Notes under the pieces: generated by a model | What the model saw: the letters and a program-made list of their open reading frames with translations, nothing else | The model's database searches: none | What the model was told of the DNA's origin: nothing | Position numbers and translations under genes: made by a program | NCBI GenBank assembly: GCA_021234155.1 | Contig: JAJEKV010000052.1 | Span: 1,239,933-1,303,932 of the forward strand | DNA from: Isoetes taiwanensis | Taxonomy: Eukaryota > Streptophyta > Lycopodiopsida > Isoetales > Isoetaceae | Direction: 5' to 3' | Length of the DNA stretch: 64,000 nucleotides | Part shown: in pieces, positions 9,351 through 20,890 of the stretch | Position numbering within the stretch: the stretch's first letter is position 1 | Layout of the letters: every line of letters begins with the position of its first letter

Positions 9351-9530
9351 TTAGGGAGCTTATAAGATCAATGGTGACAATCGCCTCCACCACCTCTGGA
9401 TGATCATGGCAGATAAGAGGCCGGCATGGTAGATAGGCCTCGAGGCTATATGCCATAATCATCTCAAGGGGAGGGTTAACTTCCTCTTCAAATGATTCAG
9501 CCTTTAGAATCATTCATCTTGCATGGTATT
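9351..9530 (+). pseudogene. Possible degraded receptor-kinase C-lobe remnant
   Basis: Just right of the Copia element the plus strand can be read in pieces as IRSMVTIA and then MADKRPA, followed by LEG-like residues. That is the order of subdomain XI in plant receptor kinases (hydrophobic helix, then D-x-R-P-x-M). Several frame changes and stops intervene. It may be the far end of the kinase relic at 2421-4349, with the activation segment lost. The match is weak. Confidence 0.25.
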
Positions 9531-10254
9531 GTAATCAATTCACATTGGCTAGTACATTGATACAAGCATTTGTAGTGAATTGTCTGTAGGTTTTGTAGCG
9601 AATTTATAATTTTCTTTTGCATGCACTTCAGTCAAATAAAAAACGAGCGCTGTATGAGGTCTTCAAAATAAGGATAATCATCCCTCTCAAACAGCAGAGA
9701 TGATGATAAACCATGGTCATTGTTTCTTTAGTTATCCAAAAAAATAGGATTTTCCACAAGAGGATGGAAGGGACTTTTAAAAAAGTTCAAGTTTCCAGCA
9801 TTTTTCCTACAATTAATATCAAGTTGTTGATACAAATCCATGGAACAAATTTTGCCAATGAGCTTATCAAATACTGTGATATTGTGATATAATAAAAAGG
9901 TTTTGATAACGGTAAAAAGCATTTGTGTCTAGACCTCTATCGATGCAATAAGCATCTCACAAACATCTTGGACCATTTGCAAGGCTGGTGAGAGGTCGAT
10001 CAACAGCTCAAGACCGCTTCTGTTTCAATGAATCAACATGATGTTACTGCATGAGGCCCCAGGAGGTAGACTAGGCATACATAGATTGTATATTTGAGGA
10101 TGTTAACTTTTTTACAATCTGCACGAAGACGATGAACTTTAAGACATGCACATAGCATGGTAGAGCAGAGACGAAAGGCATTAGAGCTTAGATTTTGTAA
10201 TAATCTTTGGCTTTGATAACATTTATAAAATTTTGAAATCAATAAAAATCTCTC
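9531..10254. other. Intergenic, no gene seen
   Basis: AT-rich sequence with only short chance frames. No RNA gene or repeat recognised. Confidence 0.4.
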
Positions 10255-11125
10255 TTAGTTTAAATCCTCTTTGCTCTTAGTAAAAATGTGAAACATGTAA
10301 CAATTTTTTAATTTGACTTTTTGAAATATTAAGACTCTCACCCATCCCCACCTAATGAATTCATCCACATACTTTTTTGCATCCTTGACGGTCATCTCGG
10401 TTCCCAGGTCAGGATTACTCTCATCCCCTTTCAATAAAGATGCCAATAACATCAATTCCTTTGAAAACCACTTAATAAGTTATTTTTGCCACCCACCTTC
10501 AGCTCATCTCAAGGTTTGGCAATGTCACTACATATTCAGCTTCATTTTTTTTCCTTCCTTAACGTTCTTCACTCTCTACTTACATTTAGGTAACTGCATA
10601 GTCAAACTAATTAGCTTTATCTCAAGTTACCTGGGCAATCTGTTCTTGGAGATGTCCTATTGATAACATTATCGAATGTGCCTGCCCACTCATCGCGCTT
10701 TGTCAAGGGAGCTTTAAGATTGAAAAGATTTCAAACAGTTGCAGGGATTGATGAATGCTCATATTGAGAATCGGGAGTAGGTTCCTCAGGCTTATGCAAG
10801 ACTAAAAGACAAAATTCAAAGCATAAAGGCAGTTAGAAAAACAGATAAGTAATGATAAATGACGACAACAACTCAATAAAGTAAAAAGATTAGAAATAAT
10901 ATCTTTACTTGTGCCTTTCTCAATCCAAGGCGAAATAAAAAATGATAGGGACATGGACTCCAAGTTGATCAAACTTGAAAGGAGGATTAGTTTGTGCATC
11001 CATACCATCTGGATTCGGCACATTTCTGACAGGGGTGGGGACATGGTCATAGTAGCCACCATGCTCATCATAAGTGATAACAAATAGGACTCATTCCAAT
11101 GGCTGTCTCAAAGGGTATCATAAAC
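10255..11125 (-). pseudogene. Truncated copy of the NPC phospholipase C gene (3' half)
   Basis: This stretch matches 18180-18950 in coding and intron sequence, in the same orientation. It keeps the end of exon 1 (the region of YDEHGG...DHVPTP, then PNPDG and PFKFD), exon 2 and part of exon 3 ([31 protein letters not shown]). Homology stops near 11125, so the N-terminal catalytic half, including the ENRSFDH motif, is absent. The end of exon 1 carries small changes (for example around the ISPWIEKGT segment) and exon 3 diverges after the EFI segment. Because introns are conserved, it arose by DNA duplication of the gene at 18060-19748, not by retroposition. It cannot make an active enzyme. Confidence 0.85.
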
Positions 11126-14100
11126 TCCTTTGTAGTTCATGATGTTTCAACACTATTCCATTTCTCCAATCCCATACTCTCGACAAGAGTTTTCTCAATC
11201 CTATATAAACTTATTATTTTGCAGTATTACTTCCTCATATTTGTACTTGCACATCAATCTATTTCATGCTTATATGGAAAACATTTTTTTTGAATAAATG
11301 AATCATCAACAATTTGCCTTGTTCAATTACTCTATAGAATAGAATAGAATAGAGTTTTTAAAGATATACACAACCAATGAAGAAACAAATCTCAAGAATA
11401 AGATCTCAAGGCATCATCGACGACGCACATTCCTCGAATTGCCTAGAACATTCCAGAAGAATCCTCATTCAATTATCCCACATGCATGTACGTCAACTCT
11501 ATATAAAGACTCATCGAGGCATAGGTTCAAAATTCCAATTCAGTACAAGGTGTGACCACCTTTTATACGTTGTTTGTAATCGCCAATCATATCCCTCATT
11601 TGTTTTTGACTCCTTGCATCAGTTACAAGTTTTTCTTGCTCCAGTCTTGCTCTTATATGCTCTATGTGCTTCTGCGTGTACTTCTGAGCTAAATGAATTC
11701 CCTAATTCCAAACGATAATTTAAATTAACCGGTGACCTATGCCACGAAATGGGGAGAAAAAACGTGATCTCCTAACTGGATGCAAATTCATAAGCAAGCT
11801 TCGTAAGATAGGAAATAAATTACAGATCTAAGAATCAATTGTTAAGCTTCGTAAAATAGAAATAAATTACAAATCTAAGAATCAATTGTTAAGGAGTAGA
11901 ACGAGCAAAAATGCATGGAAATTAGAGGAGAAATTTGTAAATCTCTAACTTGAAAATGAATCATGAAGTAGATACTATAGACAAATATACAAAAGTATAT
12001 CATACACCTAATTATTCAACACTACAAAAAATGCTCAACATTCATAACCAAAAGATAATTAAAACTTTTTTGACAAGAAACTAACCTGCATGATCCAAAA
12101 AATAACTTGTGTGAAGAAATTATTATGAAGATAATCAAAAGAACTGTGAATGCCTACAGAAACTCGTCTATCTAAACTACGAAGAAAACGCAACGTCCCC
12201 TCGAGAAAAAAAACTTGGCCTCTACTGCATGATAAGCCACCAAGCTCACCTTCAAAGGGAAAATAGAGGGAAGCCACACGAAAAGAATTGCTAACAGCGC
12301 CAAATGGGAAATTGTTAGAGAAGAAAGGGCCAGGACATCTAGATCTGAGGAGCTAGGCGAGCTTGGATCCGATAGGCAAGAATATGGAGATCAGCTAAAG
12401 AGGTCAACTGGTACATCCTCATCCATTATGGCTTTATATTCTATTTTTGGGTTGCCCAAGGGGCAAACCCTCGTTTGTGTGGGTGTATGGCATATCCAAG
12501 TATATGCCAGCATATACCTAAAATATGCTGGTGACTGCTCCAAACTGGCGGTCAGAAGAATATGCTCGGCCAAGAACTGAGATTGCATGCCGGACCACGA
12601 AGCCGAAGAGCTCTTATGTTCAGGCCTTGGACTGTCAATCCAAGAGATGTTTTTTCATAAATGGAGGACAGGCTTTATTTCTAAGCTTCTGATTTACTTA
12701 TGGTTTGCCTCTACCTATGGGGCTAAAACTTATCATTTGCATGAGGAAGAGTAGGTAACAGAAGAAGCAGAGTGTTTTCATGGCGACCCCATGGAGGCAA
12801 TGCTTTAGCTGGCCATGGAAAATAGGTATAATTTTATTCTGGTGTCTAGAATTCCCGTTGGCCAAAAAGGATGAGGTCTCAAAATTTTTTTTCAGAATCA
12901 AAAGTTGAAGTGGTTCTTCATTGCATGCAAATTTCTGGAGGCTTCTAAAGAATGATGGCTCTCTAGACAACGATTTGCTTGCAGGTTTAGCAGATAGTAC
13001 TTATGTAGATGACTCTCTGTTAGCTGAGCAAGGTATACGGCCTAATCACGAAGCAGATATATGAAGCCACAGCCTTTAAGTCCTTGGATTTGGAGCAACA
13101 ATCACCTTGGGCATTTTATTTGTCTGCTGCAATGATCTATAACTATGAGCAGGCTGAAAATTTATTGGTTATGTGCATGCTTACCTTTTTTTTTTGCTTT
13201 GGGTTTTTTCGACAGAGGGTTGGATTTTTGGAGGCCACCATAACCAAGGTAAGCAGAGCTTTTATACACACCGGAATGGATCATGAATCATCTACAACTC
13301 CTGCATAGCCTGCTGCTTCTCTTCACCGGGTTTGTAGAAAAGCTCAAACTACAAACTCAATCTGCAATCTGGCTAGACAATCTGGAGCAGCCGCTATTTG
13401 GAGGAGCTAGACAGCTTCGGATGATATATGTCTTGACTTGTTGCTAATATTTTAAGGTATTTGTACAAAATATTGCTCTCATTGGAAATCTCTTGCAGTT
13501 TTCCTTTCTTAGTTTTATGTTTTTTGCCTTAGATTCTATGATAAAATATGGGGATACTCTTTTCTATTACTTTTCTTTATGTTTAATTTAGTTCTTATAT
13601 AAATGAATGAAGAAAATGCTATACACAACTGATTCTTTAGTCTATATCCGTCCTTCATATGCCTAAAGTTCTGGGACAAATTTGCCATTGTTGTGGTGTA
13701 TATTGTTTGCATGGTACCTAGGCAGTCATGAAAATGAGCTGTACCATAACCTGCATATATGCCAAAATGCCAAATAGGTGCACTCCATCTGAGTTCATGG
13801 AGTAAATGAGACCGGATATTATTATAGCAGAAGTTGAGGGCTTCATGTTTTGTATCCTTAGAGAGCAACATTTTCTGAGAGTATCAAAGACATTCTTCAA
13901 CAACCTTAAGTGCATGTGACTTCATAATTATTCTGTATAAATGTTGCTGCTCAAAAATAGTTATAGTACTTTCCACCCAATCTTTCTCCACTTTTAAAGG
14001 TCTTTTTACAGGTCCATGCGCTTGCAGCTTGTGATTTTAATAATAGGTACCTTTGTTATATTATTTTCTTTACTGAAAGCTATATTCAATTAGATTTCTG

Positions 14101-15402
14101 ATATAACACAGAGGGTAACGCTCATCAATTTGTCCAAAAATGTGATTCCTATACAAAGGCTTTTTTCAATTCCTGGTTAAATGTGGTTAAGATAGATGCC
14201 ACATGAAAGGAACTAAAGTTGTGTCAGTAGACTGTAAAGCAATGTTATTAAAGCAATGTTATTATGATTGTAATGCCTTTTTTCTGAGCTGGATGTTTGT
14301 GATTAGGCTATGAAGAAGAATAATGGCAGTGCCTAAGGATATGTTTCCTTTACACAATCTGGATTTTCTTCTATTTCAATTGAATTCAATCCACTTGCAA
14401 ACATTTGGCAAATTTATCCCGTAAGTATGAGACTTCTCTTATATTGTTTTTCACAACATTAGTAGAAATGCTTCATCTATAGAATGAATTTATTTCTGTA
14501 GCTCTTGTAACTCTTGAATGGAGTAAAAACTTGCTTGCTAGAGATTCATACAGGAGGAACCGTTGTGGTAACATATGAATAATGTAGGGTTCATATAGTG
14601 CATTTTCCTCAGGGCTGAAGCGATCTGGCTGGATCAGTGCTGATCCTTTTTATCAACAGTCTGTTCACATGACATGCCTTGTGCCAGGTGCTTTTGCTGA
14701 AGCTTTTTCGGCCAGATATAGGAGCCGGTAGCCCAAATTCAATCAGCCTGAAACTTCAAATGTTCTGATGTTGATGAAACTAGTGGCAACTATTATTCAA
14801 TAGCTTTTGTCAATGAGTTTTGGTTGCTTGCTGAGGGACAAACTTATTCAGATTAATGATATGGCTCATGCTTCATAAAGTGGTGCTAAAGCTTGATGCG
14901 GCTTCCATTAGCTTGACTAGCTGGCAACTATATCTGCAGATTGACCAATCATTTTGTCTTCATCGATTACATGGAAGGTGAATCTAAAGATGAGCTTAAG
15001 GAGGGTAACATTCTCTGATTTTTTGTTTCGTGCTAGTCATAGATATGCTTCATTGATCTGATATAGCTACATTGCTTGGCAGATGTTATTTTTGGAGGGT
15101 ATTCCTACCTGCTTGTTATTACAATGATCATTCGTGCATTCCTTAGCATCTTTCACTTTCATGCCTAAAAAAATGGTAAGGTCTATTGGCCACTGTGTAG
15201 AGCAACTATTAATGCAGTCTATATGGTCAGAAAATAATAGGCCATATTTGCCTTGAATTTCAGATGTTCAATTCTAATGTTCAATTCTGGAAGCACAAGT
15301 CAATAGAAGGATTATCAGCAAGATCTGCATTACTAAACTTGAAAATGAATAAGGTTGTGATTTACACAATGTCAACTCCTACTTTTGAATACAAAAATGG
15401 CA
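11126..15402. other. Long intergenic region with minor repeats
   Basis: No convincing gene. I note a (TAGAA)n microsatellite at 11335-11354, the tandem repeat listed at 11796-11893, and a coding-like patch at about 12990-13310. There the plus strand reads DSTYVDDSLLAEQGIRPNHEAD and then, in another frame, AAMIYNYEQAENLLVMC. The patch includes an acceptor-like tract before 13214, but stops and frame changes prevent a gene model. Confidence 0.4.
11796..11893. repeat. Two-copy tandem repeat, 48-bp period
   Basis: AAGCTTCGTAAGATAGGAAA at 11796 recurs at 11844 with few changes, each copy ending ATCAATTGTTAAG. Non-coding. Confidence 0.8.
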
Positions 15403-15529
15403 ATTCTAGAATGGGACTCGCAAGAAACCAACAAAGCGCCCGATAGGCTTCTCATTCATCTCAGCAGATTTTCTACAATGGTGGACAGTGGGTAGCCGCA
15501 CACATGCGAACTACCCACGAAAAATAAAG

Positions 15530-15883
15530 GGAAAATCCAATTATATCATTTGGACCCCCAAAAAAATACAATGCTAATAGATGAGTGGCTGATGTACCTG
15601 CCGAAAGCTTATCACCGGGATTAAAAAACCCCGCCCTTTCGGGTTTTCGAGGAAAAACCTAGTGATAAGCCTTCGGCAAGGGGCTTAGACAAACGTAAGG
15701 CATAGAATCGCTCCAAAAACCCCCCGCATGGAGAAGTCGAAACGGATGCCGCTTGCCAACTTTGTGCACGCACATCACCAACACAACAAACGAGAAAACA
15801 TACCAGAGAATAGCATCACCCAGGGGGTGGAAAAAAAGCATCACCCAGCGGGTGGAAAAACATGATAAGCAGAACTTGTACAA
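15530..15883 (-). mobile_element. LINE 3'-end fragment with conserved hairpin
   Basis: On the minus strand the core GGTTTTTCCTCGAAAACCC, then a GC-rich spacer and GGGGTTTTTTAATCC, matches the 3' UTR of the LINE copy at 28.8-29.8 kb. Upstream (to 15883) the frame reads CVHKVGKRHPFRLLHAGG, with no recognisable domain. No A-tail or pentamer tail is present. Confidence 0.6.
15599..15678 (-). other. LINE 3' UTR stem-loop
   Basis: Arms 15678-15662 and 15615-15599 (minus strand TGCCGAAGGCTTATCAC and GTGATAAGCTTTCGGCA) pair over 17 positions, with a single G-U wobble. They enclose the conserved LINE core. The same architecture with different arm sequences occurs at 29676-29758. Confidence 0.7.
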
Positions 15884-16066
15884 AATATAATAAACAAAGA
15901 AGGGGGGGAGGGTGGGTTCAAAGAGAAAAAAAGGTAATCACTGAGAGAAGAGGAAGCCGATGAGGCGTGGATGCGTAAACACGCGCTGAAATAGCGAACT
16001 CCCAACCAAAATGGGCATGCGCTACCGCATGCATGCATGACATGCATGCTCGTCCCATTCTAGAAT

Positions 16067-16095
16067 GGCGATCCGATGTCTCGGATCGATGCGCG
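16067..16095. repeat. Palindromic separator between the two TIR elements
   Basis: The spacer contains CGATCCGA-TGTC-TCGGATCG, a perfect 8-bp stem with a 4-base loop. The same string follows element 2 (about 16418-16444), so the repeated unit may be TIR element plus hairpin. Confidence 0.65.
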
Positions 16096-16417
16096 ATTCT
16101 AGAATGGGACTCGCAAGAAACCAACAAAAGCCCGACTACCGGAGAACTTCCTTACAAACTAGGATCGGGGACGAAGGTCACGGGACGAGGCCAACGGCGG
16201 TAAAGGATAGCAAGAAAGATACGCCAAATTGGCTAAACCGGCGGGGAAGAAGCCCCCCCCGCACGGAAACAATTCAAAGAAAAAAATCTGGGAGAGAAGA
16301 GGAAGCGCCCGATGAGGCGTGGATGCGTAAACACGCTGAAATAGCGAACTCCCAACCAAAATGGGCATGCGCCGCCCGCATGCATGCATGACATGCATGC
16401 TCGTCCCATTCTAGAAT
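16096..16417. mobile_element. Foldback-type TIR element 2 (322 bp)
   Basis: Same 15-bp ends and same subterminal GCATGCATG palindrome as element 1. The right-hand about 150 bp is nearly the same, but the core is different: GC-rich, with a run of eight C near 16253. No ORF is credible. It shares the element 1 ends but not its cargo. Confidence 0.6.
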
Positions 16418-16644
16418 GGCGATCCGATGTCTCGGATCGATGCGATTTACTTGATATATCCTTCTTAACTGTGTTTTTGGAGTTTTTGCTTTAAGGCCTA
16501 TAAATATCTTCATAAAAATACGCAACAAATTGACCACGTGAATAAGGTCAGTTAACCACTACTCTAAATGGTCTATTTTGACTATAATATGATGAATGCG
16601 ACTATTGTATGGATGAAATACCTGGGAACTAACTTTGTGATGAA

Positions 16645-16816
16645 GTAATGACGATTTTTTTGCGGGTTTTTTTAGGAAAACATTGACGGTTTTTTTGACA
16701 TAATTGTTGATTTTTTTGACAAAATTGATGACAATTTCCTTGACGAAATTAATGATGATTGTTTTGACGAAATGTATGACGCTTTTCTTGACGATTATTC
16801 TGACACCAAATCGTCA
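16645..16816. repeat. Degenerate TTTTTTGACGA-type repeats
   Basis: About seven short units of the form T-run followed by GACGA/GACAA and an AT-rich linker (about 20-30 bp period) are strung together. Non-coding. Confidence 0.55.
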
Positions 16817-16939
16817 GGAAAAAAGCATCGGATCAGGTAATCGTTAGCCAGAAGGTTCAAGGCAGATGTTTAATTTGTGAAGACTTTTTGATGATTATTT
16901 TAACGTTTAATAGTGATTCTCTTGTAGTGGGAAATACTA

Positions 16940-17130
16940 CCTAATGAGAAACATAACACATAGCAGTCAGACAAATGAAGATGTTAAGTTATTGACAGTT
17001 GAAATGTGAAAGAAATGAGGAACAATGTCAGGTGGATCGGAGCCTAATGAGAAATATAACACATAACAGTTAGACAAACGAAGACATTAAGTTATTGAAA
17101 GTTGTAATGTGAAAGAAATGAGGAACAATG
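16940..17130. repeat. Tandem duplication, 103-bp period
   Basis: CCTAATGAGAAACATAACAC at 16940 recurs at 17043, and similarity runs for about 88 bases in each copy, ending GAAATGAGGAACAATG. Confidence 0.8.
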
Positions 17131-18059
17131 CCATAGTACTGATCTGCAACACCCTCCAAAACCTTACAGTCGGCCTCCACAGCTCAATTAAAAGCAGCAT
17201 CCACATTGTTGGCCACCAAATGCAAGATACAACTGGTACCCTTGAGCACTTATTGCATACAACAAGTGAACAATTTATTTTTGCGCAATTATACCTACAC
17301 CCAGATTCTAAGGACTAATTAAGGGTCTTAAAGGCCATTCTCTGTACCTTTGTTTGGGTTTTAGTTTATGCACGCGAGTGAGAAAGTTTCAAACTTCAAA
17401 CACATGATGCACCAATAACACTTTCATGCAAAAGCTATTTGTGTTTAAATAGTGCCTAGTCCCAAAAGCCTTGGTTATTATGTGGGAGGCAAACAAGAAA
17501 TCCATTCTTAGTCTGGCAGAACCTATGCAACACTGTTAAGGTCAGAACATAGTTGTATTAGTACAAACTAGATATTTAAAGTTAAACCCACAAACAATCT
17601 CCGAGACAAAAGGTTTGAACCTTCCATTTGTTTTTACGAGACAATAAAACAATAAATATGCAAGCACACCTTCCGGGGACCAGAGGGCAACCCTCCGTGC
17701 GCAGCACCTTGTTCATATATGCACCACATTCAATTTTCATCTTATACGGGCATTCTTATTCGAGTGTGTATGAAAGGCAAAGGCGTTGCTAAACACTATA
17801 ATAATCCTAAAGACAACGCCTAAATATAGAATGCCCAAGGTGTCAAAAACCATTAGCATATCCTTTTCATTAGCACGTTTAATGTCGAAGTTTCCATGTA
17901 TGATCATGGTAGCATTGCCTAGCATTAAAAGCATCTACCCAGATCCAATAGTTCGAATTAAGATGATAGAATAAGGAGAACATGCCAGATTGTAGATATA
18001 ATTGTTTGGCATACAAGAATAAGAAAGAGATTACATAATGCAATATCATTTTCATCTCT
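17131..18059. other. 3' flank of the NPC gene, with a duplicated exon end
   Basis: No independent gene is visible. At 17887-17960 the minus strand repeats the last coding stretch of NPC exon 3 (frame reads CYHDHTWKL; the exon itself reads CNHDHIWKL at about 18098), offset by 211 bases. This is a local duplication of the terminal exon end. Confidence 0.5.
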
Positions 18060-19748
18060 TTATATGAAGCAACAACTATTGAAGCAAGTTTTGCGTGGAA
18101 GTTTCCATATATGATCATGGTTGCATTTCCTAGTTTTGAAAGCATGACATCCAGATTCAATGAATTCCTTTATAGTACTATCTATGTACTTCTTTGCATC
18201 CTTGACGGTCATCTCATTTCCCACGTCAGGATTACTTTCATCCCCTTCCAATAAAGATGCCAATAACACTAATTCCTTTTGAAAACTGCTTAATAAGTTA
18301 TTTTCACCAATCACCTTCAGCTCATCATCAAGGTTTGGCAATGTCACTGCATTTTCACAATAAAGATTCAACTTTATTTTTTCCTTTCTTAATTTCAGTC
18401 TCTACTTACATTTAGCTAACTGCAAAATCAAACTAATTAGCTTTATCTCAAGTTACCTGGGCAATCTGTTCTTGGAGATGTCCTATTGATAACATTATCG
18501 AATGTGCCTGCCCACTCATCCCGCTTTGTCAAGGGCGCTTTAAGATTGAAAAGTGTTCTAACAGTTGCAGGGATTGATGAATGCTCATATTGAGAATCGG
18601 GAGTAGGTCCCTCAGGCTTATGCAAGACTAAATGACAAATTCAACGCATAAAGCCAGTTAGAAAAATAGAAAGTAATGATAAATGACAACAATAATTCAA
18701 TAAAGTAAAAAAAATTAAAAATAACATCTTTACCAGTGCCTTTCTCAATCCAAGGCGAAACAAAAATGGCAGGAACACGGACTCCAAGTCGATCAAACTT
18801 GAAAGGAGGGTCAGTTTGTGCATCCAAACCATCTGGATTCGGCACATTTCTGACAGGGGTGGGGACATGGTCATAGTAGCCACCATGCTCATCATAAGTG
18901 ATAACAAACAGGATCTCATTCCACTGGGGGCTGGCTCGGAGGGTATCATAAACATCTTTGATAAGCTTCTGCCCTTGGCGAACATCATGGGGAGGGTGAT
19001 CATCACTGGCGGAGAAGATAGAGTGATTGAAGTACCTTTGCTCGACGACACAGTAATTTGGGAGCTTACCTAGGGAAGCATGTTTTTTGAAAGAGAGATC
19101 ATAGTCATGAAAATGCACCAAGTATTTAACCTTTCGAAGGTTCTGGAGGAATAAAACTGCCGGAATATCCTGGTAGTATATTCCGATGGAAAGCCCTGCA
19201 TCATAAACGGATTCGAAGATGGTCTTTTGAGGGAAACCCTTGAGGAGGTCGGATCTGCGGTTGGATATGGCGCCGTGGGAGGTCGCGGATTGCACATACA
19301 TCCTGTTCGGCTGTGTCGAGGTAGGTATTGAACAGAACCATCTGTCGCATACTGCAAATTCTTCCACTAGTTTTTTGTATGAAGGCAATGCCTCCGGCTT
19401 AAATGCGCTCATTACCCTCTTAGATAATCCTTTCTGCTCGCTTTCTGCTTGCTGTGCAAACCCGTTCATTGGTGGCGGATCTGCCGATGTATCATCATCC
19501 CTGCCAAAAATTTGCTGCCTTATTGCTTGAAATGAATGCCCTGGATCTGGATCTACATATTCTGCAGCATCTGACACATATACTTGCTCTGAGTTTGGAT
19601 CACTTGTGTTGAGAGGATTGCAATATGTTGCTTGGAGACCATCTATTTCTGGATTGATTCTATTGAACCATCCTAACATGTGATCAAAGGATCTGTTCTC
19701 CATTACCAGCACCACAATGGTCTTTATAGGGCCTTTGATGGACGCCAT
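18060..19748 (-). CDS. NPC: Non-specific phospholipase C (NPC family), three exons
   Basis: Predicted exons are 19748-18734, 18627-18457 and 18346-18060, all with GT/AG borders (G|GTAAAG...TTTAG|T and G|GTAACT...TGCAG|T) in phase 1. They join to 490 residues, close to the usual plant NPC length of about 510-540. Motifs of the phosphoesterase family are ENRSFDH at 17-23, then [12 protein letters not shown], then [14 protein letters not shown] at 285-298, [17 protein letters not shown] at 322-338, [20 protein letters not shown] in exon 2, and MTVKDA near the C-terminus. The family cleaves phosphatidylcholine and related lipids to diacylglycerol and a phosphorylated head group, for example in lipid remodelling under phosphate shortage. 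There is no signal peptide, as in the soluble or membrane-associated NPC subgroup. A truncated duplicate lies at 10255-11125. Confidence 0.92.
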
Positions 19749-20817
19749 AGCCAGAAATTAGTGCAATGCTTTCTGTGTGGCAAGGGTAGTCCTAATTCTC
19801 AAATATACTATGCAAGTAGCTCAGGCTGTATATGCAAGAGAATCTTAATGGATAGAACTAGCATATGCTTGCTTCTGAAGCTGTAATATGCTTGCTTTAT
19901 ACCATGGAATTCGTGTTATAATAGATTAAATCCACGACACGTCATGCTCACTTCATGCTGTAGAAACGGAATTTTTAAAGCTTCATACCACGTAATTGGA
20001 ATTACTTGTTAATCCACGATGCTCCACTTCCGTGATGATCCTGTAGAACAGAATTCTTAAACCATAGTTAAGCTGAAGTAGATGTGTTTAAGAATATGAA
20101 ATAGAAGCTAACATGTCGTACTGATATACAAACGGAAATTTTAAACCATAGTTCAAACTGAGAAATTGTCAAACAGGTATGGATCAGATCATTTTTTCCA
20201 GGCTTATCTAGGTTTTGACCTGAATAAAAAACTCTGTCTTATGTCATGAGGATGTCCAAATACGCTGTCATAAATTAAGCAATTTAAGATGAATACAAAA
20301 GAACCTGTCAATATCATAAAGGAACGTGTCAACAAAAATGATTTCTCCATCCAACATGAACAAAACTCAGCCACTTATTAAAGATGGCAACTCAATAAAG
20401 TAATGTTTACTTAAACACCAGATCACTTGGCTGCTGGTGGCATGGAAAAATGCATTTGAATACAGTGTAATTTCACTATTATCAACATAAATAAACATCC
20501 AATTTATATAATTTGCTAAGATATGACCAAAACGTACTACATGCCTGACATTCTATAGGCATCCCATATGTACGATACTTATCTGTTTGTAGCCTTGGAA
20601 AGTTGTTTTTCAGCTTCCTCCAGATTTCTTCTTGCATATAGAACAGCTCCCTCCCTATGGCAAAGGCATATTTTTCATGTTGTAGTTTAATATATATTCA
20701 CAATAGTATGTCATTTGGCCAAAATTTGACCACGCACCATGCATTTATGTGCGTATGCAGCCTGTATTGATATCTTTTTTTCACTACTTTTTTCTAATGG
20801 GCACAACTTAATATTGT
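19749..20817. other. NPC 5' flank / intergenic
   Basis: Presumed promoter region of the minus-strand NPC gene; TATA-like strings occur (for example minus-strand TATATTT near 19805), but none is decisive. At about 19930-20070 two imperfect copies (about 100-bp offset) of a segment with AATCCACGA...CTGTAGAA...GAATT are seen. No other gene. Confidence 0.35.
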
Positions 20818-20890
20818 GCTTTCATAGCTCAGTTGGTTAGAGCACCCGTTTAGTAAGCGGGAGGTCCTGAGTTCAACTCTCAGTGAAAGC
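20818..20890 (+). tRNA. tRNA-Thr (anticodon AGT)
   Basis: The 73 bases fold as a standard cloverleaf: acceptor GCTTTCA/TGAAAGC, D-arm GCTC...GAGC, anticodon stem CCCGT/GCGGG with loop TTAGTAA (AGT at positions 34-36), T-arm CTGAG-TTCAACT-CTCAG. Internal A and B boxes are intact. No intron and no encoded CCA, so it is a nuclear gene. A T4 tract at 20913-20916 can end transcription by polymerase III. Confidence 0.95.

Larger units (their letters stand above)
15403..16066. mobile_element. Foldback-type TIR element 1 (664 bp) carrying a LINE 3' end
   Basis: The ends are a perfect 15-bp inverted repeat, ATTCTAGAATGGGAC at 15403 and its complement ending at 16066; ATTCTAGAAT is itself palindromic. 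Just inside the right end is a second palindrome, GCATGCATG-A-CATGCATGC. The outermost about 30 bp on the left and about 150 bp on the right are shared with element 2, while the middle is different and includes the LINE 3' end at about 15530-15880. No transposase is encoded, and no clear target duplication is visible. Confidence 0.6.

Noticed and set aside
11335-11354. (TAGAA)n as the tail of a minus-strand LINE
   Set aside because: No LINE 3' UTR core follows on the expected side; simple microsatellite.
16067-16095. Helitron 3' end (hairpin CGATCCGA-TGTC-TCGGATCG)
   Set aside because: No CTRR terminus follows and no A/T insertion site or 5' TC end is visible.
15659-16537. Overlapping 60-110-codon frames in the foldback elements
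   Set aside because: They run through inverted repeats and LINE 3' sequence on both strands and have no motif or start context.
12019-16929. A CACTA transposon from CACTACAAAAAA (12019) to TCTTGTAGTG (about 16929)
   Set aside because: Flanking trinucleotides do not match, the inverted match is only about 8 bp and no transposase lies between.
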